From assembly GCA_964410105.1 (NCBI GenBank), contig CAYPFY010000007.1:62001-126000 (forward strand): a stretch of DNA of 64,000 nt. Direction: 5' to 3'. Of the stretch, positions 18,495-26,861 are shown one piece after another. Position 1 is the stretch's first letter. Each line of letters opens with the position of its first letter. The notes beneath the pieces are model-generated. The model was not told where the DNA came from. It searched no databases and saw only the letters and a program-made list of their open reading frames with translations. Both the position numbers and the translations under genes were made by a program. This stretch comes from CAYPFY01 sp964410105. Lineage in GTDB: Bacteria > Bacteroidota > Ignavibacteria > UBA10030 > SZUA-254.

Positions 18495-19792
18495 CGGGTC
18501 AGCTCGTTCCGGTATATTCGCCCCTCCTTCATCACGAACATCACATGTTCGAGGAGGGTGATATCCTGGAGGGGGTTTCCCCGAAGCGCGATAATATCGG
18601 CGGTTGCGCCTGGCGAGAGAACGCCCAACTGGCCTTCGAGTCCGAGGAGCTGTGAGGCAACGGACGTGGAGGCTTTGATAGCCTGGAGGGGGGACATCCC
18701 CGCGTCGACCATTCGCTTCAGCTCTACGGCCTCATTGATATCCCACGCGAATCCCCCGGCATCGGTCCCGAGTGCGATTTTCATGCCTGCCTTGACACCT
18801 TTTGCGAAAGCTTCTCGCTGATGGCCGATCATCTGCTTATAAATTGGCCTTCCCTCAGCAGCGCGGCCTTCGGCGACATACTCGGTCACAAACAAGGTAG
18901 GGCACCAGAAGGCCCCCTTTGCGAGGGCCAACTTGATCAGATCATCATCAAACCCATCCCCATGTTCTATTGTATTCACCCCTGCCAGGAGGGCGTTCTC
19001 GATCCCGTCCCGGCCGACTGCATGGGCGGCCACGCTGCGGTGGAGCTTGTGCGCCTCGTCGCAGATTGCCTTAAGCTCCTCAGGCGTAAAAGTCAGCACG
19101 CTCCGGAGCTGGCCCTCACTCGTAAAGTAATAGCCACGGTCTGCGTAGACCTTGATCAGGTCGGCTCCATTCTCCACCTCCTCACGGACCGCTTTTCGGC
19201 ACTCGTCGATCCCGTCCACAACCTGCAGCCCTTTAGGCAAACGCAGTTCCCACGAATAACCCAACAGGGGATAGGCGCCTGTGACATCCAGGGCGCGTGT
19301 CGCCACAAACATCCGGGGGCCTTCGATGATCCCGTTGGCAACGGCCTTTCTGATATCGACATCGGCATACATAGCTCCTTCGGTGCCGAGATCCCTGATC
19401 GTCGTGAACCCGTTCCTCAGGGCTGCCTGAGCAGCAACCGCCCCGCGTATCGTCCGGTAGGGAATCGATTCCCGCAGGATCTGGGAGTCATAATCCTGTG
19501 AAGTTATATCGCCCTGGAGAAGAACGTGGGTATGGCAATCGATCAATCCGGGGAGGACCGTCGCCTTGCTGAGATCGATAACTTCCGCGTCATTCGGCAC
19601 TTGAACATTTTTCCCGATGGCCCGGATCGTATTCCCCCCGATGAGAACGGTCACGCCCTCCTGGGGCGAATCGCTCTTGCCGTCGATAAGCCGGCCGCAC
19701 CGCAGAGCGGTGAATTTCGTGAAACCTTCTTGGGAGGAGGCGGGCGCGAGAAGAGCTATGAGAGCGGCGACGACGCCGAGATATCTGAACAT
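18491..19792 (-). CDS. Exported amidohydrolase (Xaa-Pro dipeptidase/imidazolonepropionase-like)
   Basis: A metal-dependent hydrolase of the amidohydrolase superfamily carrying a signal peptide (FRYLGVVAALIALLAPASSQ). It has the barrel entry motif PGLIDCHTH, then GFTTIRDLGTEG, the lysine segment DLIKVYADRGYY, His ligands in VAAHAVGRDG and TIEHGDG, and the Asp ligand in ALGTDAGGF. Members of this exported subgroup act on dipeptides or cyclic amides; the substrate is not readable here. A consensus promoter lies upstream, with an AGAGGGA ribosome site. It heads a unit with the NTF2-like protein and possibly purC. Confidence 0.88.
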   Translation of the reverse strand: MFRYLGVVAALIALLAPASSQEGFTKFTALRCGRLIDGKSDSPQEGVTVLIGGNTIRAIGKNVQVPNDAEVIDLSKATVLPGLIDCHTHVLLQGDITSQDYDSQILRESIPYRTIRGAVAAQAALRNGFTTIRDLGTEGAMYADVDIRKAVANGIIEGPRMFVATRALDVTGAYPLLGYSWELRLPKGLQVVDGIDECRKAVREEVENGADLIKVYADRGYYFTSEGQLRSVLTFTPEELKAICDEAHKLHRSVAAHAVGRDGIENALLAGVNTIEHGDGFDDDLIKLALAKGAFWCPTLFVTEYVAEGRAAEGRPIYKQMIGHQREAFAKGVKAGMKIALGTDAGGFAWDINEAVELKRMVDAGMSPLQAIKASTSVASQLLGLEGQLGVLSPGATADIIALRGNPLQDITLLEHVMFVMKEGRIYRNELTR

Positions 19793-19817
19793 GGGATTCC
19801 CTCTGATCGACCGAGGG

Positions 19818-19846
19818 AATATAGGAACAAATGGCGCCGATGTCAA
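19818..19846 (-). promoter_or_regulatory. Strong sigma-70 promoter for the amidohydrolase unit
   Basis: Minus strand: perfect TTGACA, 17 bases, TATATT, about 26 bases before the ATG. The -35 box overlaps the last codons of aat. Confidence 0.7.
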
Positions 19847-20424
19847 TTGAAGAAGAATCGTTTCTTGTGGACTGCTTTCCGGAGGAGGCGAAGATATTCA
19901 TCCCGCGGGATCTCGATCGCGCCGAATCGCGCGAGGTGGGGAGTGATGAACTGCGTATCCAGCAATTCAAATTCATGCTCCTTCAGCCTTTGGACGAGGT
20001 GGACGAGACAGATTTTCGACGCGTCCCGGGCGCGGCTGAACATTGATTCCCCGAAAAACGCGGCGCCGAGCGAAGCGCCGTAGAGGCCACCCACCAGCTC
20101 CTCATTCCGCCAGGATTCAACGGAATGGGCGTGGCCCATGCGATGGAGCAGAACGTAATTCTCGATGATCTTTTCCGATATCCATGTTTCCTCCCGCTCG
20201 GCGCAGTGCCGGATCACGGATTCGAAAGAGGTATCCACCCGGACATCAAATGGCGATCTCCTGAGCGTCTGGCGGAGGCTCCTGGGGATCTTGAAGCCGT
20301 CGAGAGGGATGATCCCGCGGGGGTCGGGGCAATACCACTTGATCTCCCCTGCCTGGGAATCGGCCATCGGGAAAAATCCGGATTCGTATCCGCCGAGAAG
20401 GAGTTCCGGGGAAATGATATCCAT
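19843..20424 (-). CDS. aat: Leucyl/phenylalanyl-tRNA-protein transferase
   Basis: Adds Leu or Phe to proteins with N-terminal Arg or Lys, marking them for ClpAP/ClpS degradation. The family motifs are clear: GGYESGFFPM near the N-terminus, WYCPDPRGIIPLD, SVESWRNEELVGGLYG, FFGESMFSRARDASK and LDTQFITPHLARFGA. Length of 193 is normal for the short form. It is the last gene after pfk (29-base gap). It may be linked functionally to the Clp ATPase elsewhere in the window, though that one is ClpC rather than ClpA. Confidence 0.95.
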   Translation of the reverse strand: MDIISPELLLGGYESGFFPMADSQAGEIKWYCPDPRGIIPLDGFKIPRSLRQTLRRSPFDVRVDTSFESVIRHCAEREETWISEKIIENYVLLHRMGHAHSVESWRNEELVGGLYGASLGAAFFGESMFSRARDASKICLVHLVQRLKEHEFELLDTQFITPHLARFGAIEIPRDEYLRLLRKAVHKKRFFFN

Positions 20425-20453
20425 GGAAAATCCGGGCGCCTTTGGAGGGGGTT

Positions 20454-21551
20454 CTAACCGTCCCCGAAACTGATACCGACAGATCGCGCCGTGAAGACGA
20501 GCTGCGAGTCGGACGGGACGAGCCGTTGGCGCCGGATCGCATCCTCCAACTTCACAGTAACTACGTCGCGGCCGCGCAGGCTCACCATCGTCCCGAACTC
20601 ACCCCGTGAAGCAGCGTAAAGAGCGTGGGCGCCAAACTTCGTTCCGAGAATCCGGTCGAACGCGGAGGGGCTCCCTCCCCTTTGCAGGTGGCCGAGCACA
20701 GTCACACGCGTTTCAAGCTTCGTTGCCCGTTGGATCTCTCCCGCAACCAGTTCGCCTATCCCCCCCAGCCGGACCGGGTCCGTCCGTTTAATATCGGTTT
20801 CCCGGACCACTGGTTCGCCATTGCTCGGCTTTGCCCCTTCCGCAACGCAAATGATACTGAAGCGGGCTCCCTTGCTCCGTTTCCAGACAAAATCAAAGAT
20901 GGCGTCCCACTTGAAGGGAATTTCCGGGATCAGGATCATATCGGCACCACCCGCAACGCCGGCACCGAGCGCGATCCATCCGGCGTATCGGCCCATCACT
21001 TCCATGACGATCACCCGATGGTGGGCCGAGGCGGTTGTCTGGAGACGATCGAGAGCTTCCGTCGCCACGGAGAGCGCTGAATCGTGGCCGAAGGTGATAT
21101 CGGTTGCCTCAAGATCATTATCGATCGTCTTCGGGATGCCGACGATCCTGAGGCCCATCCGGGACAACTTATGGGCGATCGTCATCGTGCCGTCTCCGCC
21201 GATAGCGATCAAAGAGTCCAGCCCCCACTGCCGATAGTTCTCCAGAACCAGGTCGGAGCAATCCGTGACGGTGACGCCCGAGGCATCTTCCCGGGGAAAG
21301 TGAAACGGGTCGCCCTTATTGGATGTGCCGAGAATCGTCCCGCCGAGATTGATGATGCCGCAGACATCGAGCTTTGAAAGCTCGCGCGTTCGACCCTCGA
21401 CGAATCCCTCGAACCCATCAAGAACTCCGATGACCCTCGAGTTGAATGTCGTGATCGCGGGTTTCGCGATACTCCGGATAACGGCATTGAGTCCCGGGCA
21501 ATCTCCGCCGCCGGTCAGGACGCCTATGCGTTGTAGCGGCACCAATGGCAT
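20454..21551 (-). CDS. pfkA: 6-phosphofructokinase, hybrid donor motifs
   Basis: Phosphorylates fructose-6-phosphate in glycolysis. It has the N-terminal GVLTGGGDCPGLNAVIR, the donor loop IGGDGTMTIA, the catalytic PKTIDNDLEATD, MEVMGRYAGWIAL and LGHLQRGGSPSAFDR. In E. coli ATP-PFK the two donor-selective positions are Gly (GGDGS) and Gly (PGTIDND); PPi enzymes have Asp and Lys. Here the first is ATP-like Gly and the second PPi-like Lys, the combination of the mixed-substrate group. The phosphoryl donor therefore cannot be settled by sequence. Length is 365. It lies between the CBS protein and aat. Confidence 0.93.
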   Translation of the reverse strand: MPLVPLQRIGVLTGGGDCPGLNAVIRSIAKPAITTFNSRVIGVLDGFEGFVEGRTRELSKLDVCGIINLGGTILGTSNKGDPFHFPREDASGVTVTDCSDLVLENYRQWGLDSLIAIGGDGTMTIAHKLSRMGLRIVGIPKTIDNDLEATDITFGHDSALSVATEALDRLQTTASAHHRVIVMEVMGRYAGWIALGAGVAGGADMILIPEIPFKWDAIFDFVWKRSKGARFSIICVAEGAKPSNGEPVVRETDIKRTDPVRLGGIGELVAGEIQRATKLETRVTVLGHLQRGGSPSAFDRILGTKFGAHALYAASRGEFGTMVSLRGRDVVTVKLEDAIRRQRLVPSDSQLVFTARSVGISFGDG

Positions 21552-21577
21552 GGATGAGCAGTTTTAACGGATATGCT

Positions 21578-22108
21578 TCAGCCTCCGTCCTCGGTGCGGA
21601 CCCTTCGGACGGGGCGTGGCGGCAGATTAAGTATCTCTTCGGAAAAATGCTCGACCATGAACCCGATAATATCCCTGACGGAGACGACGGCGAGGGGGCG
21701 GTTTTGATCGTCGACGACAGGAACGTGCCGGTAGCCGCCGACGTGCATCGCGTTCACAACAAAGGCAACGCTGTCATCGGGCTGAAACGAGACGGGATTG
21801 GGGGTCATGATCTCCCCGACCGGGAGCTCATCCAGGGACCGCGGAGACGGCAGCGCTTTCGTAATAACATCGCGCTCGGTGAGAATCCCCGCCAATTGCT
21901 CCCCCTGGAGAATAAGGAGGCAGCTGGCATGTTTCGCCTGCATCAGGCTGAGGGCTTCTCGGGCGACCGCCGATTTGGGAAGCGTCAGAGGCTTACGGGC
22001 CTTCAGGTTCTTGATCGGCTTGAGAAAAGTCCGGGAGTCGAGAGTTTTCACACGATCGGGCTCCTGGTACATGATGCTCAGTTCCTCATCGAGAATATCG
22101 TCTTCCAT
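21578..22108 (-). CDS. Twin CBS-domain protein
   Basis: A 176-residue protein made almost entirely of two CBS domains (about residues 35-95 and 100-160). These usually bind adenine nucleotides and regulate another protein. Motifs: SAVAREALSLMQAKHASCLLI with LAGILTERDVI, then VGEIMTPNPVSFQPDDSV with HVPVVDDQNRPLAVVSVRDII. There is no attached effector domain. The start is fixed by a strong GGAGG five bases before the ATG, after the DUF971 stop region. Its position just before phosphofructokinase suggests an energy-state sensing role, but that is only inference. Confidence 0.85.
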   Translation of the reverse strand: MEDDILDEELSIMYQEPDRVKTLDSRTFLKPIKNLKARKPLTLPKSAVAREALSLMQAKHASCLLILQGEQLAGILTERDVITKALPSPRSLDELPVGEIMTPNPVSFQPDDSVAFVVNAMHVGGYRHVPVVDDQNRPLAVVSVRDIIGFMVEHFSEEILNLPPRPVRRVRTEDGG

Positions 22109-22130
22109 GGGTCCTCCGGCGGGAGCGTAA

Positions 22131-22454
22131 TTATTCCTCACTCATTTTCTGGCAACGGTCGCACTCACAAATCTGACGGAAATAGTCAAAAGCATAGAGT
22201 CCGGAATTGTGGCCGTCCCCCCAGCGCAGGTGTAGCGCGTAATTCCCTACGGTTTCGATCGCCTTCAACTCATTTCTCCCCGGCATCAGGATTGGCAGCA
22301 ACCCTGAGCCCGGGGCTGACTCTGATTCGACGGCGCAGGATGCGCAGGGGCAATACCGCCGGAGCGACTGCAGAGAGTATCTCCCCCTATGGCCGTCGTC
22401 CCATTCCACCGAGAGCTCGGTCGGGGAAGTCCGTCTGATCTTCGTCGGAATCAC
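22131..22454 (-). CDS. DUF971-domain protein with cysteine clusters
   Basis: A small protein matching DUF971, the N-terminal domain of gamma-butyrobetaine hydroxylase-type proteins, here standing alone: LSVEWDDGHRGRYSLQSLRRYCPCASC, then VGNYALHLRWGDGHNSGLYAFDYFR and the C-terminal CECDRC. The cysteine clusters suggest zinc or Fe-S binding; stand-alone DUF971 proteins have been linked to Fe-S protein handling. The start is GTG. It overlaps the longest reading of the CBS gene by a few bases and is probably the first gene of the DUF971-CBS-pfk-aat run. Confidence 0.85.
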   Translation of the reverse strand: MIPTKIRRTSPTELSVEWDDGHRGRYSLQSLRRYCPCASCAVESESAPGSGLLPILMPGRNELKAIETVGNYALHLRWGDGHNSGLYAFDYFRQICECDRCQKMSEE

Positions 22455-22523
22455 AGTCCACTCTTTGAAGCATCCTTCAGGGCGGGCGCGAAGTAGCGGC
22501 GGAGTGCCGGCGCGGGCTGGGAA

Positions 22524-22715
22524 TCACACTCTGAAACGGGCGGGGACGTATCGTTCATACAGCTCCACCAACCTCCGCCGGCGCATATCATCAAGCTCTT
22601 CATCATCGCGGTCCCTTTTTTGGATCATATCGAATTCGTCCCGATCGCGGCCCTTCATGGCGTGGGCATATTCAGTAAGCGATTGGACGATTTTATGTTG
22701 TTCGACGCGGGTCAC
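22524..22715 (-). CDS. Small highly charged protein of unknown function
   Basis: 63 residues, GTG start, overlapping the end of the membrane protein gene by 23 bases. It is predicted helical and very charged (KGRDRDEFDMIQKRDRDDEELDDM), ending LVELYERYVPARF. I recall similar short proteins in Ignavibacteria-type genomes but no function. The compositional pattern is protein-like and the frame is free of rare codons. A 131-residue frame on the other strand covers the same bases but lacks any recognisable pattern. Confidence 0.6.
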   Translation of the reverse strand: MTRVEQHKIVQSLTEYAHAMKGRDRDEFDMIQKRDRDDEELDDMRRRRLVELYERYVPARFRV

Positions 22716-23163
22716 GGCGCATGAAGCGGTAAAAAAACCCCAGGAGATGCATCGTAATCCCGACTCCGATGCCGACTTTTCCCCCCAGGGAGAACAGATT
22801 CTTCACAGGGATGTCGAAAACTGTCAGGAGATTCCATCTCTTCGCGATCAGAAGGCCTGAGACCGCCCCGATTGCACCTGAAAAATACCAGAACGGCAGC
22901 CGCGCGGCATATCCCAGCGGGGAAGAGGGTTTCCGGAGCATCGGGCCGAGGGCGGATAGCGAAAGCCGATCGGCTCCCCAGACAGCGGAGGCGAGCACAT
23001 TCCCGACCAAGAGGAGCCCGGGGATGTGCTGGCTCCAGGGCCGATTGCCGTAAAAAAAATCCGTGGCTGCTGCCAACCCTGCAAGAGCCGTGCCGATTGC
23101 CAGAGAGCGGGCGAAGGCCAGGGAGGGGCGGTCGGAAAGCGATGGGCTGAGGACAACGCTCAT
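22693..23163 (-). CDS. Membrane protein of unknown function
   Basis: 156 residues with about four hydrophobic segments (SLAIGTALAGLAAATDFFYG, HIPGLLLVGNVLASAVWGA, FWYFSGAIGAVSGLLIA, VGIGVGITMHLLGFFYRF) and a basic C-terminus (MRRDPRR). No family recognised. Its ATG overlaps the stop of the cyclase-like gene (ATGA), so the two are translationally coupled and may work together. Confidence 0.75.
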   Translation of the reverse strand: MSVVLSPSLSDRPSLAFARSLAIGTALAGLAAATDFFYGNRPWSQHIPGLLLVGNVLASAVWGADRLSLSALGPMLRKPSSPLGYAARLPFWYFSGAIGAVSGLLIAKRWNLLTVFDIPVKNLFSLGGKVGIGVGITMHLLGFFYRFMRRDPRRTT

Positions 23164-23882
23164 GCGCGCCCATCCACATTCCAGAGAGCCTCCTTGACAT
23201 AGGGCCAGGTAACGTAGCGAAAGCCGAACACGTCATCCTCGTGGAGACCTGTGAACTTGCTCGCCATTGCGACAGCCTTATTATGAGGCTTCATGAGCTC
23301 GAGGCGAAGGATATGATTCCGTTGCCGAAGCACCCGGTCGGGGCTGCTCTCGGCGATTTTTACCCCATAACTATCGATCACGGTGCCGTAGGGACCGGCG
23401 AGTTTCTGCAAGCGGGCACCGCAGTTCATCGGATAGCCCACAAAATCGGACTCATTGAGTTCGGGAATAAAAGTGTCGGGATCGATACGGACCACCTCCC
23501 CGCAGGACACGCCCACTCCGAACCCGAGCGGGGAGGGAAAGGAAAGCCGTTCGGCGATATACCAGTATCTCTTGTGAATCTCGAACGCGGCGGCCATTGC
23601 CCAGTGCAGAGCCTCGGCGAACGATCCATGGTCCTTGACCTCCCAGATCAGAACAAAGCCATCCCCCAGGAATTTATGAAAGGTATGTTTATAAAAGAAA
23701 GCGAGCTGAATGACCCGGTCATACACCACCTCGATCACGCGCGTGATATCGCCCGCGGACGAGGTCAGAGACCACTCAGCGAAGTTCCTCAAATCGGCAT
23801 AGACAACGACCACCTCAAGCCTCTCGCCATGGATCAGCGAGGACTTATTCATCACGGTCAAAGAATGGTTTTTCAAATACAT
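23160..23882 (-). CDS. Class III adenylate/guanylate cyclase-like protein
   Basis: A soluble 240-residue protein with the cyclase catalytic fold over about residues 20-180. The first metal Asp is in VVVYADLRNFAEW, the second in HKFLGDGFVLIW (with the preceding Lys expected for substrate recognition), then GVGVSCGEVV. ESDFVGYPMNCGARLQ carries the transition-state Asn and Arg positions. All key catalytic positions seem occupied, so it could make a cyclic nucleotide. There is no sensor domain. It is coupled to a downstream membrane protein that may localise it. It follows the YciO-like gene by 28 bases. Confidence 0.8.
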   Translation of the reverse strand: MYLKNHSLTVMNKSSLIHGERLEVVVVYADLRNFAEWSLTSSAGDITRVIEVVYDRVIQLAFFYKHTFHKFLGDGFVLIWEVKDHGSFAEALHWAMAAAFEIHKRYWYIAERLSFPSPLGFGVGVSCGEVVRIDPDTFIPELNESDFVGYPMNCGARLQKLAGPYGTVIDSYGVKIAESSPDRVLRQRNHILRLELMKPHNKAVAMASKFTGLHEDDVFGFRYVTWPYVKEALWNVDGRA

Positions 23883-23910
23883 GGGATTGCCTCTCGTCGT
23901 ACGGGCGTAT

Positions 23911-24528
23911 TCATGCTTCGATCAGCTTACTGACATCTCCGGCTCCCTCCCGGACCACGACCGGTCGGTCATCGGTGAGATCGATGATGGTAGAAACACT
24001 CAGAGAACACTTCCCCCCGTCGAGGATAAGGTCCACCTGGTGATCGTACTGTTCCCTGATCAGGTCGGGGTCACTGATGATTTCGCCGTGCTGATCGGTC
24101 ACGCCCGCGCCGAGCAGCGGGTGGCCCAGTTCCTTGATGAGGGCGTGGCAGATCGGATTAGCGGGCACGCGGATTCCGACGGTTTTCCGCTTCGAGATCA
24201 TGCTCTTGGGCAGTTGCTTGAGGTTACTGGCAGGAAGCACAAACGTGAAGGGTCCCGGGATGAGCTGTTTCATCAGGCGGAAGGCGACATTGGAGACTTT
24301 TGCATACTCGCTTATATGGGCAAGGTCGGAGCAAATAAAGCTGAACGGCTTATCCCTCTTCTGGCCTTTGATGGCATAGACGCGTTCCACCGCGCGGGCC
24401 GCAAAAATGCTGCATCCTATCCCATACACGGTGTCAGTAGGATAAATAATCACGCCGTCATCCTTCAGCACAGTCACGGCGGAGTTAATATGTCTCCCCT
24501 GGGGATTTGCGGGATGTACCTTCAGCAT
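23911..24528 (-). CDS. Sua5/YciO/YrdC-family protein, YciO subtype
   Basis: Fold of threonylcarbamoyl-AMP synthases, which start the t6A37 tRNA modification. Present are GVIIYPTDTVYGIGCSI, YAIKGQKRDKPFSFIC, GPFTFVLPAS and TVGIRVPANP. The SxN motif that TsaC/Sua5 enzymes use near the active site is not seen; the region reads LGAGVTDQHGE, more like E. coli YciO. True synthase activity is therefore uncertain, and a separate TsaC may exist elsewhere. The ATG start has AAGGA ten bases upstream; a GTG eight codons earlier is also possible. It follows rmuC closely. Confidence 0.88.
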   Translation of the reverse strand: MLKVHPANPQGRHINSAVTVLKDDGVIIYPTDTVYGIGCSIFAARAVERVYAIKGQKRDKPFSFICSDLAHISEYAKVSNVAFRLMKQLIPGPFTFVLPASNLKQLPKSMISKRKTVGIRVPANPICHALIKELGHPLLGAGVTDQHGEIISDPDLIREQYDHQVDLILDGGKCSLSVSTIIDLTDDRPVVVREGAGDVSKLIEA

Positions 24529-24555
24529 CACGGAAGCGTCCTTGGCCGTCACCTC

Positions 24556-25560
24556 TCAGAGCGCATGCTCTGCGAGGGAGTGTCCGGAGGCAAGATCGAG
24601 CCTTCCCTCGAACATCGAGAGCTTATGATCGGCCTCGTCGTATTTTTTCCTCGCGTTTTCAAGATGAGTCCCCAGAACATCGAACAGCTCCCGCACGCGC
24701 GACATATCTCCCTGAAGGCGGGAGAGAGAATCGACAAGCTCGAGCGCATTATTCTCAATCGCCATGCCGCGCAGCCCGAGAGCGATCACCTGGAGATAGG
24801 CATAGAAGCTGTTGGGAGAAACGGGCACAACCTTTTTCGAAATCGCGTACGAATACACTTCGGGGGAGTCTTCATCCCTGATGATTATCTCATAATAAAT
24901 ATTTTCGGCGGGAATATACATCAGCGCGAAGGGGAATGTGCCCTCATCGGGACAGACATACTTCGTTGCGATGGCGTCGATATGATTCTTCACGTCTGAG
25001 GCGAAGGCCTTCCTGAGGCTGCGCCGGTCGGAATCATCCTGGGCGGAGACCATACGGCGGAAGTTTTCCAGAGGGAATTTCGAATCGACCGGGACGAGCC
25101 GGTCGGAGGTATGGATAACCGCATCGACCGTCTGGCCGTTCCGGAACCGGTACTGCATCGTCACATGGGCGGCGGGAAGAACCTGCTTCAGGAGGTCTTC
25201 CAGGAGAAACTCGCCCAATCCCCCCCGCAGCCTTGGCACATTCAGGAGATCCTCCAATTTGGACATATTCTGACCGAGTTCCTTCATCTCCCGTGTCGCC
25301 TGGCCCAACTCGCCGAGGTGCTGTCGGACGTCGCCGATAACCCGCGTCGCGTGATCCAGACGATCTCCGACCGTATCGGTCTGGGAGCGGATCTGGCTTG
25401 TCATTGCGTTTAGCTGAGCCCCGAGATTTTCAGAGACACTCTGAAGCCCCGACTTCATATCGGCCCGAATTGATTCCACATGCTGCCGCATGAGCCCCCG
25501 CGACTGGAGGATCACAGTACCGCAGAGAAGGAAAACGATTATGACGAGAAGGATCTCCAT
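24556..25560 (-). CDS. rmuC: DNA recombination protein RmuC
   Basis: Membrane-anchored protein with a nuclease-like fold that limits recombination at inverted repeats. N-terminal membrane segment (EILLVIIVFLLCGTVIL), then a coiled-coil (about residues 25-110), then the RmuC core: GGLGEFLLEDLL, VDAVIHTSDRLVPVDSKFP, FALMYIPAENIYYE, VPVSPNSFYAYLQVIALGLRG. Length of 334 is on the short side for the family but the core is whole. It heads a minus-strand run with the YciO-like, cyclase and membrane protein genes. Confidence 0.93.
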   Translation of the reverse strand: MEILLVIIVFLLCGTVILQSRGLMRQHVESIRADMKSGLQSVSENLGAQLNAMTSQIRSQTDTVGDRLDHATRVIGDVRQHLGELGQATREMKELGQNMSKLEDLLNVPRLRGGLGEFLLEDLLKQVLPAAHVTMQYRFRNGQTVDAVIHTSDRLVPVDSKFPLENFRRMVSAQDDSDRRSLRKAFASDVKNHIDAIATKYVCPDEGTFPFALMYIPAENIYYEIIIRDEDSPEVYSYAISKKVVPVSPNSFYAYLQVIALGLRGMAIENNALELVDSLSRLQGDMSRVRELFDVLGTHLENARKKYDEADHKLSMFEGRLDLASGHSLAEHAL

Positions 25561-25622
25561 CGGGTCTCACCGTCGGTGGCACGTAAACATACTAAAGAAA
25601 AAAGCGGAATTTCACAAGTCCC

Positions 25623-26231
25623 TTATCGAAGCAGTACCATCCGGCGTGAAATCGTCTGCGGCGCATCCTCGGAGTTCAGAAAGAAAAGCCGGGCAACATA
25701 GATCCCGCTCGGCTCATCGACCGCGTGCCAGTACGCGACGTGCATGCCGGGAGACTGTCGGCCCGATATCAGGGCAAGGAGACGGTGGCCCGACAAATCG
25801 GAGATGGTAAGCTCGACGTACGCCTCGGAGGGAAGCGAGAATTCGAGACGGGTCGCGGAATTGAAGGGGTTGGGGAAATTCTGATTGAGAATAAAAGCGC
25901 CCGGCAGGAGAGGGCGATCGTCCCCTGCCCCGTCAGGGGGAAGCACTAGGATCGGCTTCGTCAGGAAAAGGGGAGTACAGCTTTCGCAATTAGACCTGTA
26001 CCCGGCAACCTGGACATGCATACCGACATAGCCGCCGCTGAGATAGCGTCCCGAGGGATCCGTGAGATAGATATTAAAGGACCCCGTATCGGGCTCCAGA
26101 TACAGATCGCCGCAGCCATTGAAGCACGTCACCGTCGTCGGTCTTCGGACGATTCCCCGATACACCTCTTCAGAGTAACAGACCTTAAGCGTCGATAGCC
26201 AGGCGAGAACCACTACGAGCAGCGTCCTCAT
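25623..26231 (-). CDS. Exported protein with type-IX-secretion-like C-terminal sorting domain
   Basis: Signal peptide (RTLLVVVLAWLSTLKVCYS), then a short beta domain with two cysteine pairs (CFNGCGD, CESC). The last 80 residues form the C-terminal domain of Por/T9SS cargo: NQNFPNPFNSATRLEFSLP, ELTISDLSGHRL, SPGMHVAYWHA, SGIYVARLFF and the terminal RRMVLLR. Such domains send proteins across the outer membrane and are hallmarks of Bacteroidota and relatives. The cargo part is only about 100 residues and its function is unknown. An AGAGGAG ribosome site almost touches the ATG. It follows the sulfite-oxidase-like gene by 21 bases. Confidence 0.85.
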   Translation of the reverse strand: MRTLLVVVLAWLSTLKVCYSEEVYRGIVRRPTTVTCFNGCGDLYLEPDTGSFNIYLTDPSGRYLSGGYVGMHVQVAGYRSNCESCTPLFLTKPILVLPPDGAGDDRPLLPGAFILNQNFPNPFNSATRLEFSLPSEAYVELTISDLSGHRLLALISGRQSPGMHVAYWHAVDEPSGIYVARLFFLNSEDAPQTISRRMVLLR

Positions 26232-26252
26232 CTCCTCTGGCGGGAACAAAAT

Positions 26253-26861
26253 TCATCCATACCGTTCTTCCTTCCAGGGGTCGGCCGGGGTATTGTAGCC
26301 GTTCTGCTCCCAAAATCCCGGACGGTCATTGGCCATGAACTCAAGCCCGTTAACCCACTTGGCCCCCTTCCATGCGTAACGGCGGGGAGTGAAAACGCGC
26401 ATCGGGCCGCCATGTTCCCGCGGGAGAGGCTGGCCGTTAAACGTATGGGCAAGAATGCACTCTTCTTCCACCATTGACGGGAGCGAGTTATTCGTCGTGT
26501 AGCCTCCGTAGGCATGTTGCATCACAAAGCGGGCCGAGGGCTTGACCCTCAGAGACTTCATCAAATCCTTGAAAAGGACTCCGGTCCAGTCATCGTCGAA
26601 CCGGCTCCATCGCGTCACGCAGTGAAAATCGGCCCGGAGAGTTGTTTGCGGGAGCTTCATAAAATCGTCCCATGCCCAGGAAAGGTCCTCCTCCACTTCA
26701 CCCCAGACGCGGAAGCGCCATTCCGAAATCGAAATTGAAGGAGTGTTGCCGTAGGTAAGAACCGGGAACTTTGCCGTGGCGACCTGGCCTGGCGGAGTGC
26801 GCTCCTTGCCGAAATAATTGAGTCCTTCCACCCTTCTTCTCTTGGGATCAAAGAGAGCCAT
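26253..26861 (-). CDS. Sulfite-oxidase-fold molybdopterin oxidoreductase, cytosolic form
   Basis: A 202-residue molybdoenzyme of the SUOX fold. The molybdenum-binding Cys is in DFHCVTRWSRFD. Further pterin-contact motifs: LMQHAYGGYTTNN-like MQHAYGGYTTN, EHGGPMRVFTPRRYAWKGAKWV and the C-terminal FWEQNGYN. No signal peptide or Tat motif is present and no dimerisation domain follows, as in YuiH-like proteins. The substrate is unknown. It starts exactly at the end of the moaC-moaB fusion gene, so cofactor enzyme and user are co-translated. Confidence 0.9.
   Translation of the reverse strand: MALFDPKRRRVEGLNYFGKERTPPGQVATAKFPVLTYGNTPSISISEWRFRVWGEVEEDLSWAWDDFMKLPQTTLRADFHCVTRWSRFDDDWTGVLFKDLMKSLRVKPSARFVMQHAYGGYTTNNSLPSMVEEECILAHTFNGQPLPREHGGPMRVFTPRRYAWKGAKWVNGLEFMANDRPGFWEQNGYNTPADPWKEERYG

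Noticed and set aside
22465..22860. 131-codon plus-strand frame
   Set aside because: Low-complexity Ser/Arg-rich translation; the opposite small protein and membrane protein are better supported.
23881..24999. 372-codon plus-strand frame across the yciO-like and rmuC genes
   Set aside because: Spans two well-supported opposite-strand genes and has no recognisable domain.
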